Shown here piece after piece: positions 38,621 through 47,065 of a stretch of 64,000 nucleotides of DNA. This stretch comes from Faecalicatena orotica (GTDB taxonomy: Bacteria > Bacillota > Clostridia > Lachnospirales > Lachnospiraceae): positions 62,001-126,000 of the forward strand of contig NZ_QGDL01000012.1 of assembly GCF_003149245.1 (NCBI RefSeq), read 5' to 3'. Below the pieces are notes generated by a model. That model had not been told where the DNA came from, did not search any database, and saw only the letters and a program-made list of their open reading frames with translations. Made by a program: the position numbers and the translations under genes. Each line of letters starts with the position of its first letter. Position 1 is the stretch's first letter.

Positions 38621-41023
38621 ATGATAAGAGACAGAAAACGTAGCCGATGGCTGGTTCTAACCTTAACTCTGTGCCTGGTGATCAGTGCATTCACGGTCAC
38701 GGCATTTGCAGAGGAAACGGTGGACACAACACCGCTTGGCAGCGGAGGGAATTCGGTGACAGTCGGAACCTGGGATGAACTAAAAAGTGAAGTGGAAGAG
38801 GTGGACGGAGCAGCGGAAATACGTGTGGACAGCGAGCTCACTGCTGATAGTGTGATCACTGTTGGAAGAACAGTAGCCATATGCTCAGAGGGAGGCCCTT
38901 TTACCATCACCCGCGGTGACGGCTTCAAAGGAAATTTCTTTGCGGTTAAAACCTCAAAGGTTGACCTGTCGTTGTCCAATATCGTGTTGGACGGCAATGG
39001 AGGTACGGTAAGCGAATGCAGCCAGCTGGTTCTGGTGAACAATGGAGCCAATCTGACATTGAAGGCGGGAGCCGTACTGCAAAATAACAATGCCAGCTCG
39101 GCCGGCGGCGGGGTGTACGTATATGCGTCCTCCATCACGATGGAGGACGGCAGCAGCGTCACCGGGAACACCTCCCTGAATGGCAGCGGCGGGGTGGCAG
39201 TGACCACCGGAAGCCGCTTCACGATGAACGGCGGCAGCATTACCTGGAATACTATGAACGGAAATTCGATGAGCTACGGCGGCGGAGTTGCTGTAAGCAA
39301 CGTGAGTTCGTTTACGATGTCGGGAGGAACGATCTCGAATAACACCTCCAAGACCAGCGGCGGCGGGGTGTATGTAAACAACAGCCGCTTTACGATGGTG
39401 GCAGGCATGATCACGGACAACCAAGCGACGAACACCGACGGCTGGGGCGGCGGAGTGTTTGTGACCCATTCTGCTGTCTTCACTATGGAAGGCGGCAGTA
39501 TTACCGGCAACGTATCCAGCGCTGGCGGAGGCGGGGTGGCGGTCACTGCCTTAGCGACAAACTTCACAGGTGAATTTGATATGCAGGGCGGCACTGTCGT
39601 CGGCAATACACTCAGCGACCCGGCTAAGAAGGGCACTGAGGTTTATGCGGATACGGATATCAATCTCTCTGGGGAGGTCCAGATCGGCGCCGGTAAGAAG
39701 GGAGCCTTTCTTGACGGCGGACTTTTCCGGGTAGGCCCGGATGGATTGAAGGGAGACAGCTGGGTCTTTATCGAGGAGATGGATGGCGCGGCTGAGAATA
39801 GTTTTGTCGCCACCAAGGCCGGTACAGCCTCCGAAGCAGAGGCGGCTTACTTCACTTATCTGTCCGGCGCCTTTGTCGTGGTACCGAACGTGGAGGGCTA
39901 TGTGCTGAAAGCGAAAGAAGCCCCTTCCCTTACCGGTCCGGATGCCATGTCTCTGGAATATGGCTATGCGGCTTCAGTCTCGGAAGAGTTCACTGTCACC
40001 GGAGTTCCGGCACCTGTGGTCAAAAAGACATCCGGCAGTGACTCCATCACCTGGGACGATGGAGCGAAAAAATTGAATATAGCCGCCGGACTGGACGCAG
40101 GAACCTATCCGGTCACTCTAGTGGCAAGCAACGGAGTAGAACCGGATGCGTCCCATATCTTTACACTGACGGTGAAGGGAAAAGCGCCCGCGATCACCGG
40201 TCCGGATGCTATGTCTCTGAAGTATGGCTACGCGGCTTCAGTCTCGGAAGAGTTCACTGTCACCGGAGCTCCGGCACCTGTGGTCAAAAAGACATCCGGC
40301 AGTGACTCCATCACCTGGGACGATGGAGCGAAAAAACTGAATATAGCGGCCGGACTGGAAGCAGGAATCTATCCGGTCACTCTAACGGCAAGCAACGGAG
40401 TAGAACCGGATGCGTCCCATATCTTTACACTGACGGTCAGCGCTCCTGTACTTCCAGATACCTATAGCCTAAGCTTCGATGCAGACGGCGGCAGTCCGGT
40501 TCCCGCAGTGCAGACTCTGGAAAGCGGCGCGGCACCCGCAGCAGTGGCTGACCCGGTAAAAAATGGGTATACCTTCTTGGGCTGGTATGACGATGCGGAT
40601 AAAAAGGTGGATCTGTCTGCCTTCCGGATGCCGGAAAAAAATGTACTGCTGAAAGCAAAATGGGAGATGGCTGATGTCCCGAAGGCGGATTATAAACTGA
40701 CTGTAGAAAATGGAACGGGCGGCGGCAGGTACGAGGCCGGCCGAAAGGTAACCATTCAGGCAACCGTGCCGAAGGGAAAGGTATTTGTGAGATGGGAGAT
40801 CAAATCCGGAACAGGCGCGCTGGAGAAGGCGGACAGCAGACAGACAGTCTTCACCATGAGTGAAAGTGATGCAGTGGTCAGGGCGGTGTTCCGGAATTCC
40901 ACCACACCGCAGACGGGAGATCATACAAACGTAACAGTTTGGCTGGCGCTGCTGTTTGCGGCCCTTGCAGGCTGCATTGTACTGCTGGTCTTCTGGAAGC
41001 ACCGCTGTGGAAAACGTCATTGA
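38621..41023 (+). CDS. Sortase-anchored repeat surface protein
   Basis: 800 residues from the ATG at 38621 (GGAGG upstream). Signal peptide about 1-30 (ending AFAEE). Residues 31-330 show glycine-rich rungs such as SAGGGVYV and GGSITGN, typical of a right-handed beta-helix adhesin. Two almost identical 80-residue Ig-like units follow (438-518, 526-606), then an InlB-type B repeat (about 614-682, NGYTFLGWYDD), a second divergent bacterial repeat (690-760), the sorting motif TPQTGD at 762-767, a membrane segment and a basic tail. It should be displayed on the cell wall, perhaps for adhesion. The ligand is unknown. No sortase gene lies nearby. Confidence 0.88.
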   Translation: MIRDRKRSRWLVLTLTLCLVISAFTVTAFAEETVDTTPLGSGGNSVTVGTWDELKSEVEEVDGAAEIRVDSELTADSVITVGRTVAICSEGGPFTITRGDGFKGNFFAVKTSKVDLSLSNIVLDGNGGTVSECSQLVLVNNGANLTLKAGAVLQNNNASSAGGGVYVYASSITMEDGSSVTGNTSLNGSGGVAVTTGSRFTMNGGSITWNTMNGNSMSYGGGVAVSNVSSFTMSGGTISNNTSKTSGGGVYVNNSRFTMVAGMITDNQATNTDGWGGGVFVTHSAVFTMEGGSITGNVSSAGGGGVAVTALATNFTGEFDMQGGTVVGNTLSDPAKKGTEVYADTDINLSGEVQIGAGKKGAFLDGGLFRVGPDGLKGDSWVFIEEMDGAAENSFVATKAGTASEAEAAYFTYLSGAFVVVPNVEGYVLKAKEAPSLTGPDAMSLEYGYAASVSEEFTVTGVPAPVVKKTSGSDSITWDDGAKKLNIAAGLDAGTYPVTLVASNGVEPDASHIFTLTVKGKAPAITGPDAMSLKYGYAASVSEEFTVTGAPAPVVKKTSGSDSITWDDGAKKLNIAAGLEAGIYPVTLTASNGVEPDASHIFTLTVSAPVLPDTYSLSFDADGGSPVPAVQTLESGAAPAAVADPVKNGYTFLGWYDDADKKVDLSAFRMPEKNVLLKAKWEMADVPKADYKLTVENGTGGGRYEAGRKVTIQATVPKGKVFVRWEIKSGTGALEKADSRQTVFTMSESDAVVRAVFRNSTTPQTGDHTNVTVWLALLFAALAGCIVLLVFWKHRCGKRH
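39932..40173 (+). repeat. Direct repeat copy 1 in the surface protein
   Basis: Encodes GPDAMSLEYGYAASVSE to HIFTLTV. The second copy is 264 bases downstream in frame. Confidence 0.92.
40196..40437 (+). repeat. Direct repeat copy 2 in the surface protein
   Basis: Almost identical to the first copy in DNA as well as protein, differing at about a dozen bases, which points to recent tandem duplication or gene conversion. Confidence 0.92.
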
Positions 41024-41104
41024 CGATCCGGCAGTTTTCGGAATACCCGGTTAGCTTGACCAGACAGAAAAAAGAAGCTGTAAAAAAACTCCCCAAACAG
41101 AAAG

Positions 41105-41137
41105 AACGCTGAGGTCGTAAGACTTCAGCGTTTTTTT
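41105..41137 (+). terminator. Terminator after the surface-protein gene
   Basis: ACGCTGA and TCAGCGT enclose GTCGTAAGAC-type inner pairs and are followed by seven Ts on the plus strand. Confidence 0.88.
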
Positions 41138-41210
41138 GGTATAATTAATTATGCAACTAACTAATCTTACCAATAATAATATTTCTTCTCTGCGCGATAT
41201 CAAAAAATTC

Positions 41211-41963
41211 TTAAAGCTCCCCCATACGGTTAATTATTTCTTTGTAGAATTTTTCTCTGTTTTCTCCTGCGCACACGGTATCCAGTATGATTCCGTCTTT
41301 CAGGAAGATTATTTTTTTGCAGTGGCTTGCCAGCTGGGGGTCGTGGGTTACCATGACGATTGTTTTCTGGAAGTCTCTGTTGATTGTTTCGAGAGCGTTT
41401 ATGACTATGCTGCCAGATTTGGAATCCAGATTGCCTGTGGGCTCGTCGGCCAGGATGAGATCGGGGTCATTTACGAGGGCACGGCAGATTGCGGTTCTTT
41501 GTTTTTCTCCGCCCGACAGTTCATAAGGGTTCTTTTTCATAAGATGCTCTATTCCGAATTTTGCAGCGTATGCCCTTGCCGCTTTTTTCATTTTTTCGGG
41601 CTTTTCTTTCCCGAGTATCATGGGAAGCATGATGTTTTCTTCTACAGACAGGCTGTCCATCAGGTAAAAATCCTGAAAAATGAAGCCGAGTTCTTTTTGT
41701 CTGATTTCTGCCAGTTCATCCCCGAAGAGTTCTTCTGTATCTTTTCCTTTAAAGTATACTTTTCCAGACGTCGGCTTATCGATCAGTCCAAGGACCTTTA
41801 GCAGCGTCGTTTTTCCACAGCCTGATTTTCCCATGATGCCGACAAAGTCGTGTTCCTCCACCCCGAAATTTAGATTTTTCAATACTTTTACGTCCTCGTC
41901 TGAATTTTTCAGCATCGACTTTCGATAGTTGCGGACCAGATCTTTTACTTCAATAGCGTTCAT
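41211..41963 (-). CDS. ABC transporter ATP-binding protein (BceA/MacB-like)
   Basis: 250 residues. Walker A GKSGCGKTT, Q-loop FIFQDFYL, signature LSGGEKQR and Walker B LILADEPTGNLD. The ADEPTGNLDS sequence is typical of exporters coupled to FtsX/MacB-type permeases, including antimicrobial-peptide detoxification systems. The C-terminal 30 residues are an extension. It lies after the permease gene with a 14-base overlap and shares its operon. Confidence 0.92.
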   Translation of the reverse strand: MNAIEVKDLVRNYRKSMLKNSDEDVKVLKNLNFGVEEHDFVGIMGKSGCGKTTLLKVLGLIDKPTSGKVYFKGKDTEELFGDELAEIRQKELGFIFQDFYLMDSLSVEENIMLPMILGKEKPEKMKKAARAYAAKFGIEHLMKKNPYELSGGEKQRTAICRALVNDPDLILADEPTGNLDSKSGSIVINALETINRDFQKTIVMVTHDPQLASHCKKIIFLKDGIILDTVCAGENREKFYKEIINRMGEL

Positions 41964-43932
41964 GCTTTGTTTCCTCCTCCATTTTCCTTACAAGATAATG
42001 CGACAGCAGTAAAGCGCCAGTCACGATAACTATAATATATATGGCAAATACAAATGCCCATGTCTTCCAGTATGTATAGTCGCCGTATTTGGCAGGTTCG
42101 AAGATCCAGCCGTAGCATCCGAGGTATACAAGCCCCATCCCCCCGCCGAAAAGCAGAGGTATCTTTATACTGCTGTAGATTTCCTTTTTTACCGTCTTCC
42201 TTCTGCGTCCCCGTTTCATCCCCATACAATAGAAGAACGCATCCTGCCGCCTGTAGAATTCCATTGTGGAAAATCCTTTCAGCCCAATCAGGAACAGACA
42301 GCTGATTATAAGGGCAAGTATGATAATGATACGGCTTGCAAAGTTAAAAGTATTCTGCATTTTCAGACCTTCCAGAAAGTGATCCGTGACCGTCAGGTTA
42401 TCCACCTCAATTGTGTACACATCATTCTTTATTCCTTCCCTATTTTCATATTCCATTAAGTCTTCCGCTGCACTTTCCCGCACCGCTTCCGGAATATGCA
42501 TCAGCACGAGGAGGTTCTGCTCATCCCTGGCCTGCCTGATCTGTTTCCACTCTTTTTCAAAATAATCATCCGAAAATACAAGCACATTGGAATGCCAGCC
42601 ATCCATACTATATTTTCCAACTGCCGGCTGCACAACCAGTTCTTTTATATTCGTCTTACGATACTCTTCTTTATTGTACTGGTCCCCGCTCATGGCATAA
42701 GTCCCGAACTCTTCATGATACCTTCCGATATGGATAATGTCTGTCATCGAAAGGATACCTTTCTTTGATTCCCTGTCCAGATATTTTATATATTGATCCG
42801 CATATAAGATCTCATCACCTTTCAGTGATATCTCATGGCCAGTAATCGCTTCATACGTGCTCTCAGAGATTCCGATCTGCTGCACCGTATTTCTACCAGT
42901 AACCATAAACATCGGATACTGTTCGGCTTTGACATTGTATTTTTCTTCAAAATCTTTGATGTACCCCCCGTCTTTTTCCGCCGCACACCAGACGGCATCA
43001 TATGGGTACCCCTGTGCGTCCGGTGTCAGCGGGAGAGACTCAGCAATCTGCCCCGCGAGATAGCCGATCGCCATAAAATGAATGAGCGCTAGACCATACA
43101 TGATCAGATAATTTGAGCTGTACTGGTGGTACAGCTGGCTTAAATGCAGCAGATTCCGAAAATAAAAGCGCTGACGCTTTTTCAGAAATTCCAGAAACAG
43201 TCCTACCCCGAAATACAAGAGGAAGAAGATTGAAATGGCCCAAATGATAATCGCACGATAGGGCCCCACACCATTGTCTTTCTTGTAGACATATATTCCT
43301 GCAATACAAAGAATAATGCCGACAGCTGTAAGAATGAGCCATTTCCCTTTCGGGCGGATTTCCTCTTTCTGCTTATCCTCGGCAAGATCCGATACATTTT
43401 TTTCCCCAATCATAACCATAATAGAAAAAAGTGCTGCCGCCATAATCACAAGACTTAAAAGCACTGTATTCCGATATATTGCAAATGGTACATTCATATG
43501 TATATGGTAGGTACTGTCTATTTTCCCCAGTACCTTCTGGCATCCATACAGAAGGCCGTTCCCGAAAACCAGCCCAACTACAAGTGACATAAAGACCCCC
43601 GCCCCGGATTCCGTCAGAAGCATCAGAAAAACCATTTTTCTTTTCATTCCGAGAGTCAGGAACATCCCATAATCCCGCACCCTCACCTTCATATAATATT
43701 TCATGGAAAAAACCATAATAAAAATACTAATTACAATGATAATGGCCGCCGCAATTTTAAATTCACTGTCCACGATATACCGGATTACGCTGTCGAAAAT
43801 CCCTCTGGAAAGCGAATCCTTCAAAGACAGAAACGTAAAAAGCATGGCAATTGCCATCAGTTCACCGGCGAAAAACAGCACGTAGTTTTTTAAATTGTAC
43901 TTAAAATTCTTGATAATAATTTTAAAAAGCAT
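41950..43932 (-). CDS. FtsX-like ABC transporter permease (BceB-like)
   Basis: 660 residues. N-terminal membrane segments at about 15-40 and 55-75, more segments up to about 290, a large extracellular domain of about 220 residues (300-520), then three segments at the C-terminus. This layout is that of BceB-type permeases, which recognise peptide antibiotics acting on lipid II. Adjacent regulators are GHKL/LytTR proteins rather than a BceS-type kinase, so the sensing circuit differs. Substrate unknown. Confidence 0.85.
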   Translation of the reverse strand: MLFKIIIKNFKYNLKNYVLFFAGELMAIAMLFTFLSLKDSLSRGIFDSVIRYIVDSEFKIAAAIIIVISIFIMVFSMKYYMKVRVRDYGMFLTLGMKRKMVFLMLLTESGAGVFMSLVVGLVFGNGLLYGCQKVLGKIDSTYHIHMNVPFAIYRNTVLLSLVIMAAALFSIMVMIGEKNVSDLAEDKQKEEIRPKGKWLILTAVGIILCIAGIYVYKKDNGVGPYRAIIIWAISIFFLLYFGVGLFLEFLKKRQRFYFRNLLHLSQLYHQYSSNYLIMYGLALIHFMAIGYLAGQIAESLPLTPDAQGYPYDAVWCAAEKDGGYIKDFEEKYNVKAEQYPMFMVTGRNTVQQIGISESTYEAITGHEISLKGDEILYADQYIKYLDRESKKGILSMTDIIHIGRYHEEFGTYAMSGDQYNKEEYRKTNIKELVVQPAVGKYSMDGWHSNVLVFSDDYFEKEWKQIRQARDEQNLLVLMHIPEAVRESAAEDLMEYENREGIKNDVYTIEVDNLTVTDHFLEGLKMQNTFNFASRIIIILALIISCLFLIGLKGFSTMEFYRRQDAFFYCMGMKRGRRRKTVKKEIYSSIKIPLLFGGGMGLVYLGCYGWIFEPAKYGDYTYWKTWAFVFAIYIIVIVTGALLLSHYLVRKMEEETKHERY

Positions 43933-43975
43933 TTCTCTCCTCCCCGTTCAGAAACAACACCCAAAAACATTCTGC

Positions 43976-44713
43976 CTATAAATACAAAAGCACTTCCGCG
44001 GCAAACCGCCCTCTTCCGCTGTCCAGTTTTAATGTACCGTTATTTTTATCCACCATCCTCTGTACACTGTACAGGCCAATGCCGTGCTTCTCCCTGTCCT
44101 TCTTGGTGCTTAAAAATCTTCCATTCTTCTTTACCACCGGTTCCTTGCAGCTGTTCTCAATCCTGATATACAGAATGCTTTCATCCGCCCGCAGAAAAAT
44201 ATTCATCCATTTTTCCTGAGTTTTCACCGCCCCCTGAACTGCATTCTCCAGAAGATTCCCAAGAATTGCAGTGAGGTCAAAGGCTTTTACCGAAATCTCC
44301 CTGGGCACTTCTACTTTCCATATAATCTCAATTCCATTTTCCTTTGCCTGCTTAATCACGTAATTCAGAATACTGTCTATTTCTTTTTTTCCAGTGAAAA
44401 CATACTCCTTCGTCTGCTCCAGATATCCTTCAATCTCCTCAATATAGCGGAGTACAGGCATATCCTGACTGTCTCTTGCAAGACCTCCCAACACAATCAG
44501 GTGATGGCGGATATCATGCCGGAACACCCTCATCTGGCTCTGTGCATCCGCCATAATCTGAAGCTGGTTATCATATGCCTCTATCTGTTTTTCCAGACTC
44601 TTCTCCCTGCGGCTTTTTCTGCTCCATCGTATGTATATAACCAGTACTGCCGAACAAGAAATTAGAAAAAACACCAGAAACACTGCCAAAATGATTACAA
44701 ATCTGCCGCCCAT
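43976..44713 (-). CDS. GHKL-type sensor histidine kinase
   Basis: 245 residues. One N-terminal membrane segment (about 5-28) with almost no extracellular part. The phospho-acceptor is His66 in VFRHDIRHH, followed by a GHKL ATPase domain with NLLENAVQGAVK and HGIGLYSVQRM. With no input domain it may be controlled through the ABC permease, as Bce kinases are. It starts three bases after the response-regulator stop. Confidence 0.88.
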   Translation of the reverse strand: MGGRFVIILAVFLVFFLISCSAVLVIYIRWSRKSRREKSLEKQIEAYDNQLQIMADAQSQMRVFRHDIRHHLIVLGGLARDSQDMPVLRYIEEIEGYLEQTKEYVFTGKKEIDSILNYVIKQAKENGIEIIWKVEVPREISVKAFDLTAILGNLLENAVQGAVKTQEKWMNIFLRADESILYIRIENSCKEPVVKKNGRFLSTKKDREKHGIGLYSVQRMVDKNNGTLKLDSGRGRFAAEVLLYL

Positions 44714-44716
44714 CTG

Positions 44717-45439
44717 CTACAGCTTCCTCCATAACTGCATCATCCGGTCCCGCACCTCTTTCCTGTGAGGCCGGCTGATGCTCAGTTCATCTCCATTGGT
44801 CATAACAATAGATTCATAGTTATACTGCCTGATATACCTTATATTTACCACGAAGGATTTGTGTATCATTAAAAACCCTCTGCTTAACTGCTTCAAAACC
44901 TGGTCCAGCTTCCCATAAAACATCGGATACTTCTCCTCCCCCACTGACTGCAGCTTCACCTGACGCCCCTCACTGGAAAAATACAAAATCTCCTCATAAG
45001 GAACCCGGTAAAAATTCTGTCCTGACTGGTATTCAAAAACCTCACGCCCGATACTTGAGAGTTCAAGAAAAACCTTCATCACCTTTTCTACACTCTCATA
45101 TCCGGCCGGCTTCACCAGAAAGTCCAGCGGACGCATCTGAAAAAGTTCAAGGGCATAGTATGTCTTAGAAGAAATATACACAATCTGCGTCTTCTGGTCC
45201 TGACAAACACTCCTGATATGCCGGCCAATCTCAACCCCATTCAGGTCAGGCAGCTCTATATCCAGAAACACCATATCAAACATTACCTCCCCCAGCCTGC
45301 CCACAAAATCCATCCCCAGATAAAAGCGCTCCACAGCTATGTCCACATCCGCCGATTCCCCGAACCGCACCAGATACGTTTCAATCTCTTCACATGTAAT
45401 CACTTCATCATCGCATACAGCTATACGATACATGTCCAT
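44717..45439 (-). CDS. LytTR-family response regulator
   Basis: 240 residues. Receiver domain with acidic residues D10-D11 and phospho-acceptor Asp60 in VFLDIELPDLNG; LytTR DNA-binding domain at about 140-235 (IHKSFVVNIRYIRQY and SISRPHRKEV). First gene of the four-gene operon with the kinase and ABC exporter, so likely its autoregulated activator. Confidence 0.92.
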   Translation of the reverse strand: MDMYRIAVCDDEVITCEEIETYLVRFGESADVDIAVERFYLGMDFVGRLGEVMFDMVFLDIELPDLNGVEIGRHIRSVCQDQKTQIVYISSKTYYALELFQMRPLDFLVKPAGYESVEKVMKVFLELSSIGREVFEYQSGQNFYRVPYEEILYFSSEGRQVKLQSVGEEKYPMFYGKLDQVLKQLSRGFLMIHKSFVVNIRYIRQYNYESIVMTNGDELSISRPHRKEVRDRMMQLWRKL

Positions 45440-45472
45440 CCCCCATCCCTGACCGATAAATGTTATATTTTG

Positions 45473-45481
45473 ATTATACCA
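45473..45481 (-). promoter_or_regulatory. Extended -10 promoter of the LytTR operon
   Basis: Minus strand TGGTATAAT, perfect extended -10, 34 bases before the regulator's start. Confidence 0.55.
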
Positions 45482-45595
45482 TACAAGTCAGGCGTCCTCA
45501 GAATACACTTTTTACAAAAACATAGCCCTTTTATTACAAATAGAAGTAATAGTTGACGAGCTTTAGCCTCGGAAACGAATGGGGACACTTGCCTT

Positions 45596-45620
45596 GGGAC
45601 GGGGATCTTTCCTGCCGTCC
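45596..45620. repeat. Hairpin GGGACGG/CCGTCC next to the palindrome
   Basis: A stem of about eight pairs in the context ggggacacttgccttgggac, a wording I associate with scattered REP-like sequences in Clostridia. Confidence 0.5.
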
Positions 45621-45733
45621 TGATGAACCAGCTAATGTGAAGGGGAGTCCGGCGGCCTGCGGAGCAGGGGAACTGGTTCAAGTCCGTTAAGTAAGCTGTA
45701 GAAGATGTTGGAGAAAACGGAAGAGGAAGGGAG

Positions 45734-45767
45734 GGCAGAATTTGTTTCCGTAACAAATTCTGTTGCC
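45734..45767. repeat. Central hairpin 1 of the palindromic element
   Basis: GGCAGAATTTGTT pairs with AACAAATTCTG-TTGCC around TCCGT, one bulge. Confidence 0.75.
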
Positions 45768-45776
45768 TCCTGAGGC

Positions 45777-45796
45777 GCAAAAACATCAGTTTTTGC
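45777..45796. repeat. Central hairpin 2 of the palindromic element
   Basis: GCAAAAAC and GTTTTTGC, eight pairs around a four-base loop. Confidence 0.75.
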
Positions 45797-45991
45797 ACCG
45801 AATGCGGCATGTCCCACCCTTCCCCTTCCGTTTTCTCCTACAGCTTCTAAGCGAAACGCCCGGACTTGAACCAGCCCCCCCTGCCCCGCAGGCCGCCGGA
45901 CTCCCCTTCGCATTAGCGCCCCCTTTCTTTTTCAGTGGATTTTTTCTTTTTTTGTGTTATGCTTATTGTATTAAGTTTGAGGTGAATACTA

Positions 45992-47065
45992 TTGAAGAAA
46001 TTATTTTTTAGAAATCTGGGAGTCACTCTGCTGTGCCTGATTATAGCTACCGCTCTTTCTTTTTTATTTTTCCATTTCGGGCGCGGGAACTCTGCTAATA
46101 TTGCCCTGATCTACATACTCGCCCTGATTCTGACTGCCTTGAATACGCAGGGGTATCTCTTCGGTATTTTTGCATCGCTGTTCTGTGTTGCGGCGGTTAA
46201 TGTGTTTTTTACTTATCCGTTTTTCAAAATGGATTTTTCGCTGGACGGATATCCGGTTACTTTTGTGGGTATGCTTGCAATCAGCCTGATTACGAGTACT
46301 ACTACGACACGCATGAAGAAGCAGAAGGCGATTCTGGAAGAACGGGATAAGAAGCTGGCGGAGGCGGATAAGGAACGGATCCGGGCGAATCTGCTCAGGG
46401 CTATTTCCCATGATCTGCGCACGCCCCTTACAAGTATCATTGGATCATCTGCATCTTTTATGGAGGATTATGAAGAGCTGACAGAGGAAGACCGGCTCGA
46501 GCTGGTGTCCAATATTAACGAGGATGCGCACTGGCTTTTGAATATGGTTGAAAACCTGCTGACTGTCACGAGGATACAGAATGATTCCGGCAAGGTCAGG
46601 AAGTCGCTGGAAGTCGTTGAAGAAGTAGTCGGGGAGGCTATCAACCGTGTCAGGAAGCGCCATCCGGATCTGGTGGTTAACGTCGACATGCCGGAAGACT
46701 TTTTAATGATACCAATGGATGCCACTTTGATCGAACAGGTCATGATCAATCTGCTTGAGAATGCTTTTCTTCATTCGGGGAGCGATGCCCCTGTTAACCT
46801 GGTAATTGAGAATCAGGAGGATCAGGTTGCTTTCCATATACGGGATTACGGGATCGGGCTGGATGAAGCCCAGATTCCTTATATTTTTGAAGGGAAATAC
46901 CATAGCGATAATACAGACAGCTACCGGGGAATCGGGATAGGCCTTTCTATCTGCAAAACGATCATAACCGCGCATGACGGCACCATCTGCGCCTCCAATC
47001 ATGAAAAAGGGGCCGAATTTACATTTATTTTACCAAAGGAAAAGGAGACAGAAGATGACGCATAA
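45992..47065 (+). CDS. KdpD-like histidine kinase without the N-terminal KdpD domain
   Basis: 357 residues from a TTG with GAGGTG upstream. Four membrane segments in residues 10-105 of DUF4118 type, a short coiled linker, phospho-acceptor His140 in SHDLRTPLTSIIGSS, and the ATPase domain with NLLENAFLHSG, DYGIGLDE and GIGIGLSICK. It equals the C-terminal half of KdpD; the universal-stress/KdpD input domains are absent. No kdpFABC genes are in the window. Confidence 0.88.
   Translation: MKKLFFRNLGVTLLCLIIATALSFLFFHFGRGNSANIALIYILALILTALNTQGYLFGIFASLFCVAAVNVFFTYPFFKMDFSLDGYPVTFVGMLAISLITSTTTTRMKKQKAILEERDKKLAEADKERIRANLLRAISHDLRTPLTSIIGSSASFMEDYEELTEEDRLELVSNINEDAHWLLNMVENLLTVTRIQNDSGKVRKSLEVVEEVVGEAINRVRKRHPDLVVNVDMPEDFLMIPMDATLIEQVMINLLENAFLHSGSDAPVNLVIENQEDQVAFHIRDYGIGLDEAQIPYIFEGKYHSDNTDSYRGIGIGLSICKTIITAHDGTICASNHEKGAEFTFILPKEKETEDDA

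Larger units (their letters stand above)
45631..45917. repeat. Long inverted-repeat element (palindromic, non-coding)
   Basis: Left arm 45631-45732 and right arm 45812-45917 are inverted copies. The outermost 57 bases, beginning GCTAATG, differ at only about four positions and one indel; the inner parts share AGCTGTAG and GGAGAAAACGGAAG with short indels. The 79-base centre contains two further perfect or near-perfect hairpins (see next entries). No transposase frame and no clear target duplication. It could be a foldback/MITE-like element or a structured RNA. Confidence 0.85.
45440..45991. other. Gene-free region with hairpins and a long inverted repeat
   Basis: 552 bases between the divergent LytTR and KdpD-like units. 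Content: LytTR promoter (45473-45481), a GGGACGG/CCGTCC hairpin (45596-45620), a 287-base palindromic element (45631-45917) and an AT-rich tail. Frames that stay open across the palindrome show no recognisable protein. Confidence 0.75.

Noticed and set aside
38533..39240. A 235-codon antisense frame in the surface-protein gene
   Set aside because: The low-complexity proline- and threonine-rich translation mirrors the glycine-rich repeats on the other strand.
41211..43932. Naming the exporter bceAB
   Set aside because: Architecture fits, but the regulators are not BceRS-like and the substrate is unknown, so a symbol would claim too much.
45632..45913. Open frames through the long inverted repeat
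   Set aside because: The translations are palindromic by-products without a ribosome site or family resemblance.
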